Below are positions 5,645-5,690 of a stretch of DNA of 5,690 nt, in pieces. Positions within the stretch are counted from its first letter, which is position 1. Every line of letters starts with the position of its first letter. The DNA is from Acidobacteriota bacterium (GTDB taxonomy: Bacteria; Acidobacteriota; Aminicenantia; UBA2199): the NCBI GenBank assembly GCA_021817755.1, contig JAKAGC010000305.1, positions 1 through 5,690 on the forward strand. Direction: 5' to 3'. Under the pieces are notes generated by a model that worked only from the letters and a program-made list of their open reading frames with translations, did not search any database and was not told the origin of the DNA. The position numbers and the translations under genes were made by a program.

Positions 5645-5690
5645 CGACTTCGTCGCTTCCTTTCTGCCCACGAATTGCACGAATTAAACA

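Larger units (their letters stand above)
5431..5685. repeat. mosaic array of short intergenic repeats downstream of the STAND gene
   Basis: Three related modules can be aligned. Copy 1 (5431-5494) has AACCACGGATTGGAAGG, then CGCTTCCTTTT, then GCCCACGAATT and two further CGAATT boxes. Copy 2 (5504-5567) has AACCACTGATTAGAAGG, five AGTGYT-like hexamers and a hairpin ending in CCTTTT. Copy 3 (5598-5685) has both halves: the box, hexamers and hairpin of copy 2, followed by the CGCTTCC and CACGAATT part of copy 1. A stub AACCACTGATTA lies at 5574-5585. Bases 5504-5550 and 5598-5644 are identical at 46 of 47 positions. No ORF or transposase is visible, so this is non-coding repeat DNA of unknown origin. 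Confidence 0.82.

Noticed and set aside
5431..5685. CRISPR array
   Set aside because: The repeats differ in length and composition, are not regularly spaced, and the intervening sequence is not unique spacer-like DNA.

Overview
The window is bacterial: closely packed ORFs with Shine-Dalgarno sites, a sigma70-type promoter and no introns. Base composition is moderately AT-rich, with very AT-rich spacers. The taxon cannot be fixed from the sequence. The gene mix (a DUF4143-type ATPase tail, a solitary DUF433 protein, a metallophosphoesterase-NB-ARC-TPR giant) and intergenic repeats of the CACGAATT / AACCACTGATT style remind me of environmental, repeat-rich genomes such as anammox planctomycetes, Nitrospirota or Desulfobacterota. 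That is an impression, not a determination.

Layout. Positions 1-136 hold the last 44 codons of a gene that resembles the C-terminus of DUF4143-type AAA ATPases. An AT-rich spacer (137-367) leads to a complete alanyl-tRNA editing protein of the long AlaX type (368-1573, +). Converging on it, with only 22 bp between stop codons, is a small DUF433 antitoxin-like gene (1596-1787, -). It has a GTG start, a strong AAGGAGG site and a near-consensus promoter. A 306-bp spacer holding that promoter and a perfect 9-bp inverted repeat separates it from the divergent main gene (2094-5411, +). That gene encodes a 1105-residue STAND/NLR-like protein: an N-terminal calcineurin-like metallophosphoesterase with all its metal motifs, a central NB-ARC NTPase, and a C-terminal array of seven 42-residue kinesin-light-chain-type TPRs. 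The last 279 bp carry a mosaic array of short repeats: AACCACTGATT boxes, AGTGYT hexamers, covarying hairpins and CACGAATT boxes. Some of the hairpins are followed by T-tracts and could terminate transcription of the big gene.

How it fits together. AlaX is a housekeeping quality-control enzyme that removes mischarged amino acids from tRNA-Ala. The most interesting element is the metallophosphoesterase-NB-ARC-TPR protein. Its architecture (enzyme effector, NTP switch, repeat sensor) is that of single-gene conflict or antiphage STAND systems: TPRs would sense a trigger, NB-ARC would oligomerise, and the phosphoesterase would act on a nucleotide or nucleic acid. The activity, trigger and any regulation by the neighbouring DUF433 protein are inference.
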